From an uncultured Bacteroidales bacterium (GTDB lineage: Bacteria; Bacteroidota; Bacteroidia; Bacteroidales; UBA932), in NCBI GenBank assembly GCA_949297365.1, contig CASFSL010000016.1, forward strand, positions 1-64,000: 64,000 nt of DNA. The letters run 5' to 3'. A program made the translations under genes and the position numbers. The notes below the pieces were generated by a model. The model did no database searches, was not told the DNA's origin, and worked only from the letters and a program-made list of their open reading frames with translations. Shown here piece by piece: positions 40,149 through 49,118 of this stretch. Numbering within the stretch: the stretch's first letter is position 1; the number at the start of each line of letters is the position of its first letter.

Positions 40149-40179
40149 TTTGCTCATAATAATAATAATAATAATTTTG
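40149..40179 (+). promoter_or_regulatory. MBOAT operon promoter with a trinucleotide microsatellite as spacer
   Basis: TTTG (40149-40152), 19-bp spacer, TAATTTTG (40172-40179): full consensus. From 40156 to 40175 the sequence is ATA repeated six times plus AT, so the spacer and the start of the -7 box consist of repeat units. Gain or loss of a unit would change the spacing by 3 bp. Confidence 0.75.
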
Positions 40180-40218
40180 CGATAAAATGAAAGAAAATTT
40201 TTATCCGAATAAGACAAA

Positions 40219-41679
40219 ATGCTGTTCAATTCTATAGATTTCGGCATCTTCCTGCCGGTGGTGGCCGTCCTCTACTGGACGGTGTTCAACAGGCACGGGG
40301 TGCGGCTGCGCAACGCCTTTCTGCTGGCGTGCAGCTGGTTCTTTTACGGGATGTGGGACTGGCGCTTCTTGGGCCTGCTTATATTCAGCTCCACAATGGA
40401 TTACACCCTTGGCCGGCTTATAGGCAGGACGGATGTGAATAACAGGAGGAAACGGAAGGCCCTGCTGGTAGTCAGCCTTGTGGTCAATCTCGGAATACTC
40501 GGATTCTTCAAGTACGCCAATTTCTTCATCGACAGCATCGACGGCCTTTTCACCGTCTTCGGCATGGAACTTTCATTGAAGACTCTGAATATAATCCTGC
40601 CGGTTGGTATCAGTTTTTATACATTCCAGTCGTTAAGTTATATCATCGATGTATATCGTGGGAAAATATCACCGTCCAGGGATATAATCGCTTTCCTCAC
40701 TTTTATCAGTTTCTTCCCGCAGCTGGTGGCCGGACCTATTGAGAGGGCCTCGCATCTGCTGCCTCAGTTTGACGACCTGAAGAAATTCGATTACGACAGA
40801 GTCCGGGAAGGTATCGTGGAGGTGTTCATCGGCCTGATTAAGAAAATGGTGATAGCGGACCGGCTGGCCGTGTATGTGGATTCGGTGTTTCAGGAGGCTG
40901 CGGCGGGCGGCAGTACCCAGATTCTCGGCTTCCCGTCTGTGCTGGCCCTGATATTCTTCGCATTCCAGCTCTATATAGACTTCTCGGCTTATTCCCAGAT
41001 AGCGATAGGCGCGGCCAAGATTCTGGGCTTCAGCCTGTGTACCAACTTCCGCCGGCCTTATCTGAGCAGTTCATTTAATAATTTCTGGGAACGCTGGCAC
41101 ATCTCGCTGTCCCAGTGGATGCGGGACTACATCTTTATCCCTTTAGGAGGCAGCCGTGAGGGCCGCCGGAGGACGGTGAGAAACCTGCTCATAGTGTTTG
41201 CTGTCAGCGGACTGTGGCACGGTGCCTCGTGGAATTTCGTGATATGGGGTCTGATCAACGGCCTGTTCGTGATACTTCTGGACCCTCTGCTGGCCAGATG
41301 GAAAGTCAGGGGTGTCCTGGCCTCCACAATCGTCTTCTGTCTGTGGACTTTCTCGCTGGTCTTCTTCAGGGCCGAGGGGATAGATGCGGCATGGACGATG
41401 ATACGCAGCCTGGGGCTCGGCCACATCGGACAGATATCCGGATTCGGTCTGGCATGGAACGAGCTGACCTTTACCCTGGTGCTGCTGGCCGTTCTGATGT
41501 GCTTCGAATATGTTGTGGAGCGTCTGGAGAAGCGTGGGAAAAGTATCTTGGATGTTATGGTATTCAGTCGTCCCGGCTGGCTGAGGTGGGCGGTGTATCT
41601 GGTACTGGTGTTCACCATAATCCTTTTCGGAGTGTATGCCACGAACAATGACAACAGTTTCATCTATTTCCAATTCTAA
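40219..41679 (+). CDS. MBOAT O-acyltransferase (AlgI/DltB type)
   Basis: 486 residues with about ten to twelve membrane helices. Typical opening MLFNSIDFGIFLPVV, then LPVGISFYTFQSLSYIIDVYRG, FFPQLVAGPIERA, FNNFWERWHISLSQWMRDYIFIPLGG and the catalytic histidine in FAVSGLWHGASWNF. Members move acyl groups across the membrane onto polysaccharide or lipid carriers. The acceptor is unknown; the lack of alginate or dlt genes suggests capsule or O-polysaccharide. Co-transcribed with the SGNH-type partner 4 bp downstream. Confidence 0.92.
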   Translation: MLFNSIDFGIFLPVVAVLYWTVFNRHGVRLRNAFLLACSWFFYGMWDWRFLGLLIFSSTMDYTLGRLIGRTDVNNRRKRKALLVVSLVVNLGILGFFKYANFFIDSIDGLFTVFGMELSLKTLNIILPVGISFYTFQSLSYIIDVYRGKISPSRDIIAFLTFISFFPQLVAGPIERASHLLPQFDDLKKFDYDRVREGIVEVFIGLIKKMVIADRLAVYVDSVFQEAAAGGSTQILGFPSVLALIFFAFQLYIDFSAYSQIAIGAAKILGFSLCTNFRRPYLSSSFNNFWERWHISLSQWMRDYIFIPLGGSREGRRRTVRNLLIVFAVSGLWHGASWNFVIWGLINGLFVILLDPLLARWKVRGVLASTIVFCLWTFSLVFFRAEGIDAAWTMIRSLGLGHIGQISGFGLAWNELTFTLVLLAVLMCFEYVVERLEKRGKSILDVMVFSRPGWLRWAVYLVLVFTIILFGVYATNNDNSFIYFQF

Positions 41680-41683
41680 GCAT

Positions 41684-42820
41684 ATGGGAGCCAAACAGAA
41701 ACAGCAGAATAAAAAGAAGAGCCAGGAAAAGCCTCGGACATTGAAGTCATTGCTGGCCAAAGGTGCGGTATTCACCGCAGTGGTTGTCTGCGTCATCGTG
41801 ATACTGGAGAAGAGGCAGATATTCGTGGAGGACAGCGTGAACAATCATGTGGAGTGGAAATGGGACTGTTACTACAGGATGAAGCAGTACAATATCCCGA
41901 TAGACGTGCTGCTGGTCGGAAACTCCCATCTGCTGACGGGATTCAATCCCTACGAGTTCACCAAACGCAGCGGCCTGAACTGCTTCCTGCTGGGCGCGTC
42001 AGGAGTAGGTGTAGCCGACCTGTATTTTACCATAGAGGAGGCGCTGAAGGTGCAGAAGCCGAAAGTGCTGGTGCTGGAGACTTACGCCATCAACGAGTCG
42101 GATCCGCTCAGACTGGAGAAAGGTGCGCTGAATGACGAGATCAACAGTTTCCGGGCCCGCAGGGATACCTGGCTGAAGGTCCGTTCCACTCCGTCGCTGT
42201 TCAATTACCACAACTGGCCGATAGCCTGGTGCGAGACTTTCCGCAACCACAACTATATCTTTACCAAGCCGGACCAGGTGATGCGCAACCTCAAGGGCGA
42301 GGGGCCTAAGCGCAGGGTTCGCAACGACCTGTACCTGGGCCAGTTCGCCCGGTTCTCAAAAGGTCTCTCCCAGGCCACGTTGGACAGGTATGAGGATGAG
42401 GGTGCTCCGGTGGACGGGGCTGAATACGAGATTAGCCGAAGTTCTGCCAAGTATACGGAAAAGATAGCGCAACTGTGTAAGGAGAACGGAATCCGGCTGG
42501 TCTTCCTGACCGTTCCGATGTGTCCGGAGCACGTGAAGAACTATCCCGTATGGCAGGAGAGACTGGGTGCGCATCTTAAGGGCCTGAGTCCTTACTGGCT
42601 GGACCTGCAGGCGGCACAGGTGACGGACTCTACTTTGAGGTCTCTGTATACCACGGCGGCGTTCCAGGACACATACGGGGCCAACCAGCACCTGACCAAC
42701 TACGGCATGGCCGTCACCGGCAGTGTCTTCGCCCAGTACCTCACGCACATTATGCCGGACATCCCCGACCGCAAAAACGACCCTCAGTGGCGCAGCCTCG
42801 TCGCCAAGTTCCCCAAGTAA
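41684..42820 (+). CDS. Membrane-anchored SGNH-like acyl-transfer partner
   Basis: 378 residues from ATG 41684. A basic N-terminus (MGAKQKQQNKKK) precedes one membrane segment (about 26-45), and the rest is extracytoplasmic. The SGNH pattern is visible: VLLVGNSHLLTGFNP (GNSH in place of GDSH, block I), FLLGASGVGVADLYF (block II) and the late DTYGANQHLTNYGMAV with the catalytic D...H pair. MBOAT/SGNH pairs complete acyl transfer to the glycan (compare AlgI with AlgX/AlgJ, DltB with DltD). The stop lies directly against that of the next, convergent gene. Confidence 0.82.
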   Translation: MGAKQKQQNKKKSQEKPRTLKSLLAKGAVFTAVVVCVIVILEKRQIFVEDSVNNHVEWKWDCYYRMKQYNIPIDVLLVGNSHLLTGFNPYEFTKRSGLNCFLLGASGVGVADLYFTIEEALKVQKPKVLVLETYAINESDPLRLEKGALNDEINSFRARRDTWLKVRSTPSLFNYHNWPIAWCETFRNHNYIFTKPDQVMRNLKGEGPKRRVRNDLYLGQFARFSKGLSQATLDRYEDEGAPVDGAEYEISRSSAKYTEKIAQLCKENGIRLVFLTVPMCPEHVKNYPVWQERLGAHLKGLSPYWLDLQAAQVTDSTLRSLYTTAAFQDTYGANQHLTNYGMAVTGSVFAQYLTHIMPDIPDRKNDPQWRSLVAKFPK

Positions 42821-44365
42821 TCAATTGCCGGCGACAATCCATTTGTCAATATTTCTGCTTTGGGCTGAGAAGTTGATGCCTATCTTCAGGACTTTGCGGG
42901 AGTCGGAGGCGAAGGGTGCGGCATAGTTGCGTTCCTCGATCTGCTTCAAAGCCTCCTCGGCGGAGCCTTCCAACTTGAACTCCATGATATAGACGTATTT
43001 GTCGGTCTGGAGCAGGAGATCAATGCGCCCCTGCGAGGTGCGGTACTCGGCCTGCACGTAGAAGCCGAGTAGTTTGGATACGATGAACATGACGTTCTGG
43101 TAGTGGAGTTCCTGGTCGCGGATCAGCTCGTATGGTGTGTCTGCCATGAAGGACTGCAGACGGGTCATGAATGCGTCTATGTTTCCGGAGCGTATGTCCA
43201 TGACGAACTGCTTGATTTCAAAGGTGGCAGCGGATTTTCTGATGGGAGTGTAGTAGGGGACGAGGAACTTCATGAAGCCTTCCTCCACCTCCTTGTTCGG
43301 AAAGCCTAAAGTATAAGTTTCGAATTCAGGGTCGTATCCCTTTATGGTGAGGTATCCGCTCTGATAGATGACAGGTATTGGCTCGTCGTCCCCGTAGACG
43401 CTGTCAAGTGTCTCTACGTCGGTGACGGCCGAGGCCATCTCGTTCAGGTCGCATTTGCCCTGCTTGAGGAGGGTGACGAGATAGGTGGGCGTACCTGTTT
43501 CGAACCAATAGCTTGCGAAAACGCCGCTGTTCATGGCTCTTAGGATGCTGAACGGGTTGTATATGCCTTCTGAGTTTGGAGTGAAGTGGTATCCGTCGTA
43601 CAGCTCTTTCAGTTTCCGGCAAGTCCCGTCGTAAGTGAGATGTTGTGTGTCAGCCAGGTTCTGTATGCCTTCCTCCATATATTGGTGAATCTCGCTTTCC
43701 GTGAGACCGCAGATTGAAACATACTGCGGGAGCATGGAGATGTCTTCCAGGTTGTTGAGATCGCTGAATACGCTGACTTTGCCGAATTTTGTGACTCCGG
43801 TCAGCATCGCGAAGCGGATGTGCCCGTCCATGGTCTTGAGCACACCGTAGAACGGCTTGAGTATGCTTCGGTATTCCTCCTGCAGCGGCTTGTTGCCTAT
43901 GGCCTGGAGCAGGGGCTTGTCGTATTCGTCCACGAGTATGGCGACGCGGTGTCCGGTCTGCTCGTGCGCCAGCCGTATCACGTGATAGAATCTTTCTTCC
44001 AATGCCCTGTCTCCGTAAGGACTGTTATAGGCCGTCTCCCATAGTTCCAGATGCTTGTTGAGCTCCTGCCGCAGCGAGTCGGCATTCTCGTACTGTCTGG
44101 CGTTCAGGTCTATGTGCAGCACCGGCCTTGCCGTCCACTCCTTCTCGAGGGTATCTATCGCCAGCCCCTTGAAGAGTTCTTTCTTCCCTTGAAAATATGC
44201 TTCAAGGGTGGAGATAAGGAGGCTCTTTCCGAATCTTCTCGGGCGGCTTAGGAAGTAATACCTTCCTTCGCTCACCAGCTTGTATACGAGCTCAGTCTTG
44301 TCGATGTAGAGGTAGCCGTCCTGGCGGAGGCTCTCGAAATTCTGTACGCCTATAGGATATTTCAT
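42821..44365 (-). CDS. AAA-ATPase-like protein with PD-(D/E)XK nuclease-type C-terminus
   Basis: 514 residues from ATG 44363-44365 (MKYPIGVQNFESLRQDGYLY is the family's usual opening). The ATPase part has FLSRPRRFGKSLLISTL as Walker A and VAILVDEYDKPLLQ as Walker B; the helical middle includes LYDGYHF and GVFASYWFETGTP. The C-terminal PD-(D/E)XK-like core is GRIDLLLQTDKYVYIMEFKL (D-x(n)-E-x-K). The family is multi-copy in many gut Bacteroidetes and of unknown function. The -7 box TATCTTTG (minus 44398-44391) lies 25 bp upstream. Confidence 0.9.
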   Translation of the reverse strand: MKYPIGVQNFESLRQDGYLYIDKTELVYKLVSEGRYYFLSRPRRFGKSLLISTLEAYFQGKKELFKGLAIDTLEKEWTARPVLHIDLNARQYENADSLRQELNKHLELWETAYNSPYGDRALEERFYHVIRLAHEQTGHRVAILVDEYDKPLLQAIGNKPLQEEYRSILKPFYGVLKTMDGHIRFAMLTGVTKFGKVSVFSDLNNLEDISMLPQYVSICGLTESEIHQYMEEGIQNLADTQHLTYDGTCRKLKELYDGYHFTPNSEGIYNPFSILRAMNSGVFASYWFETGTPTYLVTLLKQGKCDLNEMASAVTDVETLDSVYGDDEPIPVIYQSGYLTIKGYDPEFETYTLGFPNKEVEEGFMKFLVPYYTPIRKSAATFEIKQFVMDIRSGNIDAFMTRLQSFMADTPYELIRDQELHYQNVMFIVSKLLGFYVQAEYRTSQGRIDLLLQTDKYVYIMEFKLEGSAEEALKQIEERNYAAPFASDSRKVLKIGINFSAQSRNIDKWIVAGN

Positions 44366-44390
44366 GCCGATATAGTTTTGCTCCGGAGAC

Positions 44391-44427
44391 AAAGATAGCG
44401 AATAATCGGAATTGTTTAGTACTTTTG
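44391..44427. promoter_or_regulatory. Divergent promoters of the AAA-ATPase-like gene and tsaD
   Basis: Minus TATCTTTG (44398-44391) and plus TACTTTTG (44420-44427), both TAnnTTTG. The plus box makes ATG 44425 impossible as the tsaD start. Confidence 0.5.
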
Positions 44428-44451
44428 TGGCCTGTAAAGACAGAAATGCGT

Positions 44452-45480
44452 ATGGCAGAAGAGATAATATTGGGGATTGAGTCGTCGTGCGACGATACGT
44501 CGGCGGCGGTACTGCGCGGCGAGACGCTGCTGGCCAATGTGATGGCCTCGCAGGAGGTACACCGCAAGTACGGCGGGGTGGTGCCTGAACTGGCCTCCCG
44601 CGCTCATCAGCAGAATATAGTGCCGGTGGTAAGCCAGGCCCTCGACCAGGCCGGGGTGAGGCCGGAACAGATAGATGCGATAGCCTATACCCGCGGGCCG
44701 GGCCTGCTCGGCTCGCTGCTCGTGGGGGTGTCCTTCGCCAAAGGACTGTCGCTGGCTGTCGGCAAGCCGCTGGTGGATGTCAACCACCTCCAGGGCCACA
44801 TCCTCTCGCACTTCATCCGGCAGGAGGGCAAGCCCTACGTGCCCCCGACATTTCCCTTCCTGGCCCTGCTGGTCTCCGGCGGCCACTCCCAAATCGTGAG
44901 GGTGGACGACCCGCTGCACTTCGAGGTGCTGGGCCGGACGATAGACGACGCGGTGGGAGAGGCGTTCGACAAGTGCGCCAAGCTCCTCGGCCTTGGCTAT
45001 CCCGGCGGTCCGGTGGTGGACAGGCTCGCTGTCCAGGGCGACCCGGAGCGTTTCAAGTTCGCCAAGCCGCACGTACCCGGACTGGACTACAGCTTCAGCG
45101 GAGTGAAAACCTCCCTGCTGTATTTCGTGCGTGACCATCTGAAGGAGGACCCAGACTTCATGCAGCACAATATGGCCGATATCTGCGCCTCGTTCCAGAA
45201 GACCCTGATAGACGTGCTGATGGACAAGCTCCTGAAGGCCGTGAAACAGACTGGTATAAAACAGGTGGCTATCGGCGGCGGCGTGTCGGCCAACTCCGGT
45301 CTGCGCAGCCGTATAGCCTCCGAGGGCGAGAAACGCGGCTGGACCACCTTCATCCCCGAATTCAAGTTCACCACGGACAATGCCGCGATGATAGCCGTGG
45401 CCGGTCTCTTTAAGTTCCGCGCTGGGCTCACCGGCGGACTCGATGCCGCTCCCGTCTCCAGAGCCCTTGACTTCAAGTAG
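44452..45480 (+). CDS. tsaD: tRNA N6-adenosine threonylcarbamoyltransferase
   Basis: 342 residues from ATG 44452; an ATG two codons earlier is also possible. TsaD transfers threonylcarbamoyl to A37 of ANN-decoding tRNAs. Family motifs: ILGIESSCDDTSAAV at the start, the metal-binding pair in EVHRKYGGVVPELASRAH, TRGPGLLGSLLVG, the HLQGH motif, LVSGGHSQIV and IGGGVSANSGLR, with DNAAMIA near the end. Full length and standard. The next gene starts on the base after its stop. Confidence 0.96.
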   Translation: MAEEIILGIESSCDDTSAAVLRGETLLANVMASQEVHRKYGGVVPELASRAHQQNIVPVVSQALDQAGVRPEQIDAIAYTRGPGLLGSLLVGVSFAKGLSLAVGKPLVDVNHLQGHILSHFIRQEGKPYVPPTFPFLALLVSGGHSQIVRVDDPLHFEVLGRTIDDAVGEAFDKCAKLLGLGYPGGPVVDRLAVQGDPERFKFAKPHVPGLDYSFSGVKTSLLYFVRDHLKEDPDFMQHNMADICASFQKTLIDVLMDKLLKAVKQTGIKQVAIGGGVSANSGLRSRIASEGEKRGWTTFIPEFKFTTDNAAMIAVAGLFKFRAGLTGGLDAAPVSRALDFK

Positions 45481-47031
45481 ATGAAAGAATTCGAGACAGC
45501 CTTCGAGGCATCGTACGCTCCCACGGAGGAGGATTTCAGGACGGCTGCGGCCAAGGCTGCCGGTGTTCCTCTCGGGAAAATAGCCGAGGTCCGGTTACTG
45601 CGCCGCTCCATCGACGCCCGCTCCCGCAAGATCCTGCGCCGCTACCGGTTAGCCGCATACCTGCAGGGGGAGGTGCCGCCCGTGACCGCATCGTACAGCC
45701 TCAGTCAGGATGTCTCGCAGAAGCCGCCCGTAATCGTCATCGGTGCCGGTCCCGCCGGACTCTTCGCCGCCTTGAGACTCATCTGCAGCGGCCGCCGTCC
45801 CATCATCCTCGAGCGGGGCAAGAACGTCCACGAACGCAAATACGACATAGCCGCCATCTCCCGCACCGGCTGCCTCAATCCCGACTCCAACTACTGCTTC
45901 GGCGAGGGCGGAGCCGGCACATTCTCCGACGGCAAGCTCTACACCCGCTCCAACAAGCGGGGCGATGTGGGTGCAGTCCTCAAGACTTTCACCGACTTCG
46001 GCGCGGACCCCATGATAAGGATCGACGCCCATCCCCACATCGGCAGCGACCGTCTGCCTGCGATAGTCGAGGCCATGCGCTCCCATATCGTGGAATGCGG
46101 AGGCGAATATCATTTCTCCAGCCGCGTTACCGACCTTCAGCAGACTCCCGGCGGAGGATGGAAGGTGCTCTGTGACAATGGCTCCGTCTTCGAGGCTCCG
46201 GAGGTCATCCTGGCTACCGGGCACTCCGCCTCGGACATTTACCGCCTGTTCATGCGCAAGGGGTGGGCGGTGGAGGCCAAAGGCTTTGCCCTCGGAGTCA
46301 GGGCGGAGCACCCGCAGGAGCACATCGACCGGGCGCAGTACCACGGCCCGCGCATGCCCTGGCTGCCGGCAGCCGAGTACTCCCTCGTGGAGCAGGTGGA
46401 CGGCAGGGGGGTATTCTCCTTCTGTATGTGCCCCGGCGGCATCCTCGTTCCCTCGTCCACCGAGCCGGGGACGGTGGTCACTAACGGCATGTCCAACTCC
46501 CGGCGCAATTCCCGCTGGGCCAATGCCGGCATCGTCACCTCCGTCGAGCCGGAGGATGTTCCCGGCGGCCCGGAGGCAATGCTGGATTTCCGGGAGGAGG
46601 TGGAACGCCGCTGCTATGAAGTCTCGGCCTCATTCTGCGCTCCGGCCCAGCGCATGACCGATTTTGTCAAAAGCCGCAGAGGCAAGTCGGTCGTCTCGGC
46701 CCTGCCCCGGACCTCCTACGCTCCCGGAGCATTTGCCACGGACCTCAATGAGGTGCTGCCGGACTTCGTCGCCGACCGCCTGCGCAAGGCCTTCCCGGCA
46801 TTTGACCGAAAGCTGAGGGGCTACTATACCTCCGAGGCCCTGCTCCTTGCAGTGGAGTCCCGTACCTCCTCGCCCGTGCGCCTGCCCCGCGACCCTCAGA
46901 CCCTCCAGCACATTGATCTGCAGAACCTTTACCCCTGCGGAGAGGGAGCCGGCTATTCCGGGGGCATCGTCTCCTCCGCCATCGACGGCATCCGCGCCGC
47001 CGAGCGCATTTGCAATATACTTCCTTATTAA
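45481..47031 (+). CDS. FAD-dependent dehydrogenase-like protein (COG2509 type)
   Basis: 516 residues, cytoplasmic. An N-terminal alpha/beta domain of about 75 residues ends in a basic stretch and is followed by an FAD fold: VIVIGAGPAGLFAALRL (about 84), ERGKNVHERKYD, the characteristic YCFGEGGAGTFSDGKLYTR, GFALGVRAEHPQEHID, and a final FAD contact LYPCGEGAGYSGGIVSSAIDGIRAA. COG2509 proteins are widespread but their reaction is not established. Abuts tsaD with no gap, so it is in the same operon. Confidence 0.85.
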   Translation: MKEFETAFEASYAPTEEDFRTAAAKAAGVPLGKIAEVRLLRRSIDARSRKILRRYRLAAYLQGEVPPVTASYSLSQDVSQKPPVIVIGAGPAGLFAALRLICSGRRPIILERGKNVHERKYDIAAISRTGCLNPDSNYCFGEGGAGTFSDGKLYTRSNKRGDVGAVLKTFTDFGADPMIRIDAHPHIGSDRLPAIVEAMRSHIVECGGEYHFSSRVTDLQQTPGGGWKVLCDNGSVFEAPEVILATGHSASDIYRLFMRKGWAVEAKGFALGVRAEHPQEHIDRAQYHGPRMPWLPAAEYSLVEQVDGRGVFSFCMCPGGILVPSSTEPGTVVTNGMSNSRRNSRWANAGIVTSVEPEDVPGGPEAMLDFREEVERRCYEVSASFCAPAQRMTDFVKSRRGKSVVSALPRTSYAPGAFATDLNEVLPDFVADRLRKAFPAFDRKLRGYYTSEALLLAVESRTSSPVRLPRDPQTLQHIDLQNLYPCGEGAGYSGGIVSSAIDGIRAAERICNILPY

Positions 47032-47100
47032 AATAAATTTGTGGGAATTATGACTTATGGAGTGAATTCCCCGGGAATATTATGTACGTGAGCAGACGGA

Positions 47101-48036
47101 TTATGAGCGGCGGTGAGGGAGGCGGGGGAACATTTTTCGGAAGCGGACCATATAGGAAGTGATGCTGCCGCCGGCGATGACGAGGGTGACGGCGATGAGA
47201 ATCATGACGATGCCGATGCTCTCGCGCAGGGTCATACGCTCCCCGAATATCGTTATGCCGAAGATTATCGCGGTGACCGGTTCAAGGGCTCCGAGTATGG
47301 CCGTCGGAGTGGAGCCGATGTACTGTATCGCACTCGTCGTACACAGGAAAGATATGGCTGTCGGGAATACGGCAAGGGCCAGTACATTGAGCCACAGATA
47401 CCATTTGTCCGGAGACGGCACAGTCAGCTCGACTCCTGTCAACAGCCTGATTATGAATAGTGTGACACCGAATACCAGTACGTAGAATGTGACGGTGAGT
47501 GTCGCTGTATGCTTTAGGGTGGTCTGATTGATGCCTACGATGTATATGGCGTACGTAAGGGCTGATGCCAGGGCCAGCACTGTGCCGGTGAGGCTCAGCG
47601 TAGTCCCGTCGCCTCCTTTGTACAGCATGGATATGCCTCCCAGAGCCAGCAACAGGCACAGCCCCGTCATCATGGTGAGCTTCTCCTTGAAGACCAGGGA
47701 CATGATCAGAGCTACCATTATCGGATAGACAAAGAGTATGGTTGATGCGATGCCGGCTTCCATATAGTTGTAGCTCTGGAAGAGTGTCAGGGAGGAGATG
47801 GCGACCAGAAGTCCCATGGCAACGAGTGTCAGAGTCTCATTACGGTTGACTTTGAAGGAACGGCCTCTGGCTTTTATCATGACGGCAAGTATGGGAATGG
47901 CAGTCATGTATCGGAAAAACAGGACGGATTCGGGATTCATGCCGCCCTGGTACAGCGGCAGGGCAAAGAGAGGATTCATGCCGTAAGTGGCTGCGGCTAT
48001 AGTGCCCAGTATATATCCTTTGGTCTTTGTATTCAT
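47101..48036 (-). CDS. EamA/DMT-family membrane transporter
   Basis: 311 residues from ATG 48034-48036 with ten hydrophobic segments in two EamA repeats. GTIAAATYGMNPLFALPLY opens the first and GTVLALASALTYAIYIVG the second; LEPVTAIIFG near the end is the usual second-repeat signature. The short basic tail (RFRKMFPRLPHRRS) faces the cytoplasm. The family exports metabolites; the substrate cannot be inferred. -7 box TAACTTTG (minus 48067-48060). Confidence 0.88.
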   Translation of the reverse strand: MNTKTKGYILGTIAAATYGMNPLFALPLYQGGMNPESVLFFRYMTAIPILAVMIKARGRSFKVNRNETLTLVAMGLLVAISSLTLFQSYNYMEAGIASTILFVYPIMVALIMSLVFKEKLTMMTGLCLLLALGGISMLYKGGDGTTLSLTGTVLALASALTYAIYIVGINQTTLKHTATLTVTFYVLVFGVTLFIIRLLTGVELTVPSPDKWYLWLNVLALAVFPTAISFLCTTSAIQYIGSTPTAILGALEPVTAIIFGITIFGERMTLRESIGIVMILIAVTLVIAGGSITSYMVRFRKMFPRLPHRRS

Positions 48037-48059
48037 ATACATCATTAAAATCAGGCCTG

Positions 48060-48115
48060 CAAAGTTACATCAATCTCTTCTTTTTTGGAGAATAATCTCT
48101 GATTTCATATTTTTG
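48060..48115. promoter_or_regulatory. Divergent promoters of the EamA transporter and ftsY
   Basis: Minus TAACTTTG (48067-48060). Plus TTTG (48084-48087), 20-bp spacer, TATTTTTG (48108-48115), a full consensus, 27 bp before ftsY. Confidence 0.65.
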
Positions 48116-48142
48116 CAGATTGTGACTAAATAGGATAAAATT

Positions 48143-49105
48143 ATGTCTTGGTTCAGTAGGAAAAAACACGATTCGGAGGAAGTCCGTAAGGAGAAGGAGA
48201 GTCTGGACAGAGGGCTGGAAAAGACCAAAAAAGGACTTTTCGACCGTCTTTCCCGTGCGATAGCCGGTAAGTCCAAGGTGGACGACGATGTCCTGGACGG
48301 TATCGAGGATGCGCTTATTGCATCGGATGTCGGAGTGGATACGACTCTGAAGATCATCGATATGCTGGAGGAGAGAGTGGCCAGGGACAAGTATATGAAT
48401 ACAGCCGAGCTGTACAGTATCCTTAAGGAGGAGATGATGTCCCTGCTGGATGTGGACGGCAAGGAGGAGGCTCCGGTGTTTGATTTTTCCAAGAAGCCAT
48501 ACGTGATAATGGTCGTGGGAGTGAACGGAGTGGGCAAGACCACCACTATCGGTAAGCTGGCCGCCAATCTGAAGGCATCCGGCAAGAAAGTGATGCTCGG
48601 AGCCGCCGATACGTTCAGGGCTGCGGCAGTGGACCAGCTGGTCATCTGGAGCGAGAGGGCCGGAGTGCCGATAGTAAAGCAGCAGATGGGCTCGGATCCC
48701 GCGTCTGTGGCATTTGACACGCTCAAGTCGGCCGTCGCCCAGGATATGGACGTGGTGCTCATAGACACTGCGGGCCGTCTGCACAATAAGATCAACCTGA
48801 TGAACGAGCTGACCAAGATACGCAACGTCATGCGTAAGGTGGTGCCCGACGCTCCTCACGAGGTGCTGCTGGTACTGGACGGTTCTACCGGTCAGAATGC
48901 TTTCGTGCAGGCCAAGGAATTCACCAAGGCTACGGACGTGACGGCCCTGGCGGTTACGAAGCTCGACGGTACGGCCAAGGGCGGAGTAGTGCTGGGCATA
49001 GCGGACCAGTTCAATATCCCGGTCAAGTTTATCGGAGTGGGCGAGGGTATAGAGGATCTGAGGGTATTTGATAAAAAGACATTTGTAGACTCATTGTTTG
49101 ACTAG
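48143..49105 (+). CDS. ftsY: Signal recognition particle receptor FtsY
   Basis: 320 residues. The GTPase docks SRP-ribosome complexes at the membrane. A short basic N-terminus (MSWFSRKKHDSEE) replaces the long acidic A domain of E. coli; the N domain (residues 20-95) and the NG core follow. GTPase motifs: GVNGVGKTTTIGKLA (G1), DTFRAAAVDQL (G2), LIDTAGRLHNKINLM (G3), TKLDGTAKGG (G4) and GVGEGIEDLRVF near the end. Starts 27 bp after a consensus promoter. Confidence 0.96.
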   Translation: MSWFSRKKHDSEEVRKEKESLDRGLEKTKKGLFDRLSRAIAGKSKVDDDVLDGIEDALIASDVGVDTTLKIIDMLEERVARDKYMNTAELYSILKEEMMSLLDVDGKEEAPVFDFSKKPYVIMVVGVNGVGKTTTIGKLAANLKASGKKVMLGAADTFRAAAVDQLVIWSERAGVPIVKQQMGSDPASVAFDTLKSAVAQDMDVVLIDTAGRLHNKINLMNELTKIRNVMRKVVPDAPHEVLLVLDGSTGQNAFVQAKEFTKATDVTALAVTKLDGTAKGGVVLGIADQFNIPVKFIGVGEGIEDLRVFDKKTFVDSLFD

Positions 49106-49118
49106 AAAATATAACGGT

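Noticed and set aside
47066-47078. Small dyad ATTCCC-C-GGGAAT between convergent genes
   Set aside because: The single-base loop cannot form a hairpin; a chance palindrome or weak protein site is more likely than a terminator.
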